Assembly: GCA_973895155.1 (NCBI GenBank)
Contig: OZ316897.1
Coordinates: 5,146,001-5,210,000, forward strand
DNA: 64,000 nt
Direction: 5' to 3'
Source of the DNA: Marsupella aquatica
Taxonomy: Eukaryota > Marchantiophyta
A program made the translations under genes and the position numbers. Positions 60,545 to 64,000 of the stretch are shown piece after piece (within the stretch, counting starts at the first letter, position 1; each line of letters opens with the position of its first letter). The notes beneath the pieces are model-generated. The model ran no database searches. It was not told the origin of the DNA and worked only from the letters and a program-made list of their open reading frames with translations.

Positions 60545-62397
60545 CTAATCCTCCTCCTCTTCACTCACGGTGCCCTGGCTTGAGCCCCGTGAGTGGGCCT
60601 CCTCATCACTCTCCACTGGAGTGAGTGCCACTTCACTTCTCTTCTTCTTTACCGGGGTACTCCTTGTGCTAGTGCTCCCCTGCTTTCTCAAATTGGCCAA
60701 GGCCTGCCACGCTTTAATGTACCCCTCACCAATGGTGTCCTTCCATAGGGTAGCCTCTTCTCCGGACCGCAACTCCAACGGTAGAACTTGCCCTGTGGCC
60801 ATGGGAGTCCCGGGGGTGACAGACCTGGGTGGCATCCCTGTACTGACCTGAGCCTCCCGTAATGATTTCCGTACCTCCCGGAGCTTCTTCTCCAAGCCCT
60901 TGCTCTTCTCCTGACTCTTCTTGGCTCCATCCAACAAGGGCCCATACTTCCCACTAACCTCCTTCACCACCATCTCAATAGCCTGGGAGATCAAATCCAG
61001 AGAAAGTGTGGAGCTAGGAGTGCCGGGGCTCTTCCGTTTCCCCAGACTCAAGGCCTCACTCCTCTTTGCTTGTGTCTCAAAGGCGGCCACCTGACTCCGT
61101 AGTGCTCCACCTGGTTTCTCCACTCCACCACTTCTCCAGAATTCTGCTTCTCTTTGGCCAATGCTTGTCTCAATGCTCCCACCTCTTCTGCTTCCTTGGC
61201 CTTGGTGGACAAGGCTCCCTTCAAGTTGGAGATCTCTACGTGAGCTGCTTGGAGAAGCTTAACCTTCTCATGAATGGTCTCCTCCTTGGCCTTGATCACC
61301 TCCTTCAGAGACAGGGTACTCTGCTCTAACGTCTCTACTCTGGCTGTGGTGTGCTTGAGAGAATCTCTCAATGCGTGGACTAGCTTGAGTCCCTCATGGA
61401 CTCCCTCTCTGAAATCCCGTAGCTCTGCCAGGTAAACATCCGGAATGTTATAGGCCAGGGGCTCTTTCGGATCTCCCACGAGTGATTCAAGCCACTCCAA
61501 TGTGTAGTCCTCATCCTGGTTTTCTTCTCCTCTATCTTCATCCCCACCAACCGACGATGATTCCTCCGTGAGCTTCCCGATAACGGTAGTGGCAATACTC
61601 CGGATCTCCGTGGTGAGAGATGATTCCGTGTTTTCCTGTCCCGGGGAACCAATCAACCCTTCTGCCCTGGCCAATACAAATGACCCCATCAAATGTACAG
61701 CCCCACCTGGTTTCACACTCCCGAGGTCAGCGGCCAACAGCTTCTTCAACCCGTAGTACCACCATCCGTACACATGGGCTGGGTGGTTCTTGATGTCCAT
61801 AGCTACCACGAAATGTTCTTCATTCACCACCCCTGATTGCACGTTGCCAAGGACCCGTTGATGAACCTTGGCCAGGAATCCCTTATACTCAACATCCTTG
61901 ACAGCGGAAAGAGGGATGGCAGTGGTGGAGGTGGGATTAATCACCCAAGTGGCCACCATCTTCAACGTGAGTTCTCCCCTGATGTGCCGAGGTGTGAATG
62001 AGAATTTCTGATTCTCCAAAAACAGCAGCCTAGCCAACTCTACATGGGGCACTACACGTTTGAGACATTCAAAGTAGATTCCCTCCGTTCGTAACTCCAT
62101 CCCGGCCTCAATGTCCCAGCTCTTCCCCGGGGGGATGGTAATCTCCACCTTCATGAATTCTGTAACCCCGGTGGCTTGGAAAATATTCCGACAATCCTCC
62201 ATCACCTTGGCGGAGGTCTTGGGATAAATTCGACAAAAAATCCTCCTACCCACCGGCGTGGAACCTGCTGCCAATCCCGTGCTCATCGTAGCTTCTCTCT
62301 CTTCTCTCTCCCTTGAAATCAAAGTCTCCACGTAGTCACGGTAAGCAGCCTTGTATCTCCGAATGCGTGCCACACTGAACTCCGGTTGATCTAGCAT
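60545..62397 (-). pseudogene. coiled-coil ORF downstream of a gypsy integrase
   Basis: Minus strand, start at 62397 (MLDQPEFSVARIRRYKAAYR), about 640 codons. The frame shifts near 61095, where EWRNQVE continues as ALRSQVAAFETQAKR in the next frame. The N-terminal 250 residues look globular (HYGWW-like Trp/Tyr cluster at VYGWWYYGLKKLLAADLG). Residues from about 300 on are a long coiled coil (ETLEQSTLSLKEVIKAKEE), and the C-terminus is acidic and Ser-rich (SSQGTVSEEEED). No domain name is offered. It is on the same strand as, and about 1.1 kb downstream of, the integrase end at 63502, so it may be an additional ORF of that element. Confidence 0.55.
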
Positions 62398-63501
62398 TTA
62401 TGCATCCCAAAATCAAATCCTCAATCACCAAATCCCGTCACCCGTAGCAATGTCAATTCCCTGGCCCGAAACAGCCCCCGCATCCCGATCAATCGATTGC
62501 TCTCAATTCCCCCAGAAGCCACTCCGTGCTGCTGCCGCTAATGCCCGGAAGAATCACGCCACCAAGCCCCACCAATCTACCATGAGAGAGAGCTTCAAAA
62601 ATAATTAGAAGGTGAGAGCTTTCGGCAAGGTGTTGGGAGAGAACTTCGAGTTTTGCTTTCGGCAAGGAGAGGGTCGTGCAAAAGAGGGAGAAAAGAAGGG
62701 AAGAAAAAAAACCAAAAATCCCCCCTGACACCTCCTTTCGCCTTGCGCCCCGGGCCCTCCTTCGCCTGGCTCGCGGGAGCCCTAAATGCCCTGGGTACGC
62801 AGCCCTATGGGCTCACGGGAGGGTTTTAATACCCCCCCCTTTACTCCTCGGCTGTGGCCCGACTGCCCTTGCCCTGCTCGCGGGACCCCTTACTTGGGGA
62901 TTCCACGTGGCGGCCCTAGGGCTGCCCCTTATGGGCCCTTAAGTGCTCGCCCTCTACCAGGCCACTTAAGGGGTATTTAACCCCCCTCCGTGACCTTCCT
63001 GCACCGGCCTCCCTACTTGGTACTCGCGGTGCCCCTTAAGGGGGAATTTTAATTTCTCCCCCACCCTCGGCGCCTCGCTTCCTTCAGCTCGCGGGGCTCC
63101 CCTCAAACGGGGGATTTAATCCCCCCCTTTCTTCTCCTGAACGCGGCCCTATGCAGGGCTCGCGATAGCCTCCTCCCTGTCCAGCCTGGCTCCGGCTGCC
63201 CATAAAAAAAACTTCCCCCTAATCACACTGCCGGGGTCACCTCTACTCAAAAACTTCCTTGCTCCCGGTCCTGTTTTATTTCTTCTTCCCACCAACCTTG
63301 CTATTGAGTTCTCTAAAAATGGCCCTAAAATAATGGGGAGTCCCCCAAAGGCAGGGCCCTCCTCCCAACATAATTGCAGAACAATTAGGGGATAAAAATA
63401 AATACAGTTCTTCGGTCACAGGTGATAGAATTAACTTAAAAAATGAAAAAATGGTTATTTACAATGGTTATTTACACTGCGCGACCAAGTTATTCGTGAT
63501 T
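62398..63501. repeat. GC-rich degenerate tandem repeat and spacer
   Basis: Between 62768 and 63180, seven degenerate units 44-77 bp long start with GCTCGCGG or a variant and go on to CCCCTTAAGGGG- and ATTTAACCCCCC-type words. Starts near 62768, 62812, 62877, 62946, 63023, 63089, 63158. The rest of the span shows no gene. It may be the spacer between pol and the downstream ORF. Confidence 0.6.
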
Positions 63502-64000
63502 TTATGTGACGGGGACCCCGTCACATAGCTCCTCTCTTAATTGCGAAGCGCCCCCGCGAGCACCATACTCCTCCGTGTAATACTTCTTTAGACGTTCTTG
63601 ATTGATCCGTGTGTTGAGTAGTTGCCCCTCCAATGTCCTGAGTTGAACTGATCCGTTGGAGTAGACGGCGTCTACTACGTAGGGCCCCATCCAACGTGTA
63701 TGCAACTTCCCGGGGAAATGCATAAAACGACTGTCGTACAAGAGTACCAAATCTCCCTCCTCAATGGACACACGACGGAGACGAGAATCGTAATGTGACT
63801 TCCGTTTGCTTTGCTCCTGCAGGTCAAAGCCTCTTCTCGTGTCTCAGTGAGTTGCTCCAACTGTTGGATCCGTGCAGCTACACTTCTTTCTTCCCCTTCC
63901 CTTTCCCGTGTGAGGATCCGAATGGTGGGCACTTCAAATTCCACCGGCACAAGAGAGTGTTGTCCAAACACAAGGAAATAGGGGCTGTGGCCCGTGGTAG
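63502..64000 (-). pseudogene. Ty3/gypsy integrase C-terminal end
   Basis: Minus strand, entering from beyond the window. Starts with FGQHSLVPVEFEVPT, the usual sequence after the integrase core, then a frame change near 63820, then MSIEEGDLVLLYDSRF, KLHTRWMGPYVVDAVY and LNTRINQERLKKYY, a GPY/F-type C-terminal module. It ends at a TGA-type stop at about 63502. It belongs to another gypsy copy than the fragments at 34.7-37.4 kb, with different sequence. Confidence 0.9.

Overview
The window reads as nuclear DNA of a land plant. It has GT-AG introns, plant-type L1 LINEs with zf-RVT tails, CACTA/EnSpm, Ty3/gypsy and copia elements, and one host gene of the ATG18/BCAS3-domain autophagy family. I cannot fix the species; a non-seed plant (bryophyte, lycophyte or fern) is a guess. 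I saw no tRNA, rRNA or CRISPR array.

Layout. 1-5.12 kb: the right part of a CACTA element with a multi-exon gene (BRCT-like start, DUF8039-like end), ending in a TIR at 5122. 5.13-10.8 kb: a decayed LINE. 11.3-11.75 kb: copia 3' end with LTR. 12.8-14.2 kb: second, 5'-truncated LINE. 16.2-23.4 kb: the only convincing host gene, an ATG18f/g/h-like WD40-BCAS3 protein. 26.15-34.1 kb: element copy A. 34.7-37.4 kb: gypsy pieces in permuted order. 37,407-48,514: an 11.1-kb CACTA element with 12-bp TIRs and an ATG target duplication, inserted in the gypsy reverse transcriptase; it carries tnp2, a TnpA-like gene and a SET-like ORF. 48.5-50.1 kb: gypsy remnant, LTR-like sequence and unassigned ORFs. 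50.2-59.4 kb: element copy B. 59.4-64 kb: GC-rich retroelement sequence with a coiled-coil ORF and a gypsy integrase end.

The most unusual feature is the pair of elements A and B. Each has two divergent genes. The minus-strand gene encodes a ParB/Srx-like domain (DGNHRL motif); in copy B it continues into an N6/N4-type DNA methyltransferase motif I. The plus-strand gene encodes a MULE-like DDE transposase with a WRKY/GCM1-type zinc finger. About 30 copies of a short palindrome, TAGCGCC(A/T)GGCGCTA, lie between the genes and in every intron I could place, but not in the exons I read; I noticed none elsewhere in the window. A and B are diverged in sequence, lie in the same orientation 27 kb apart, and both are broken by stops, frameshifts, truncation and, in A, a LINE insertion. 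I infer a transposon family that acquired a prokaryote-like ParB-methyltransferase gene, with the palindromes as possible binding or modification sites. That link is a hypothesis.

Nearly all coding sequence outside the ATG18-like gene is transposon-derived and damaged.
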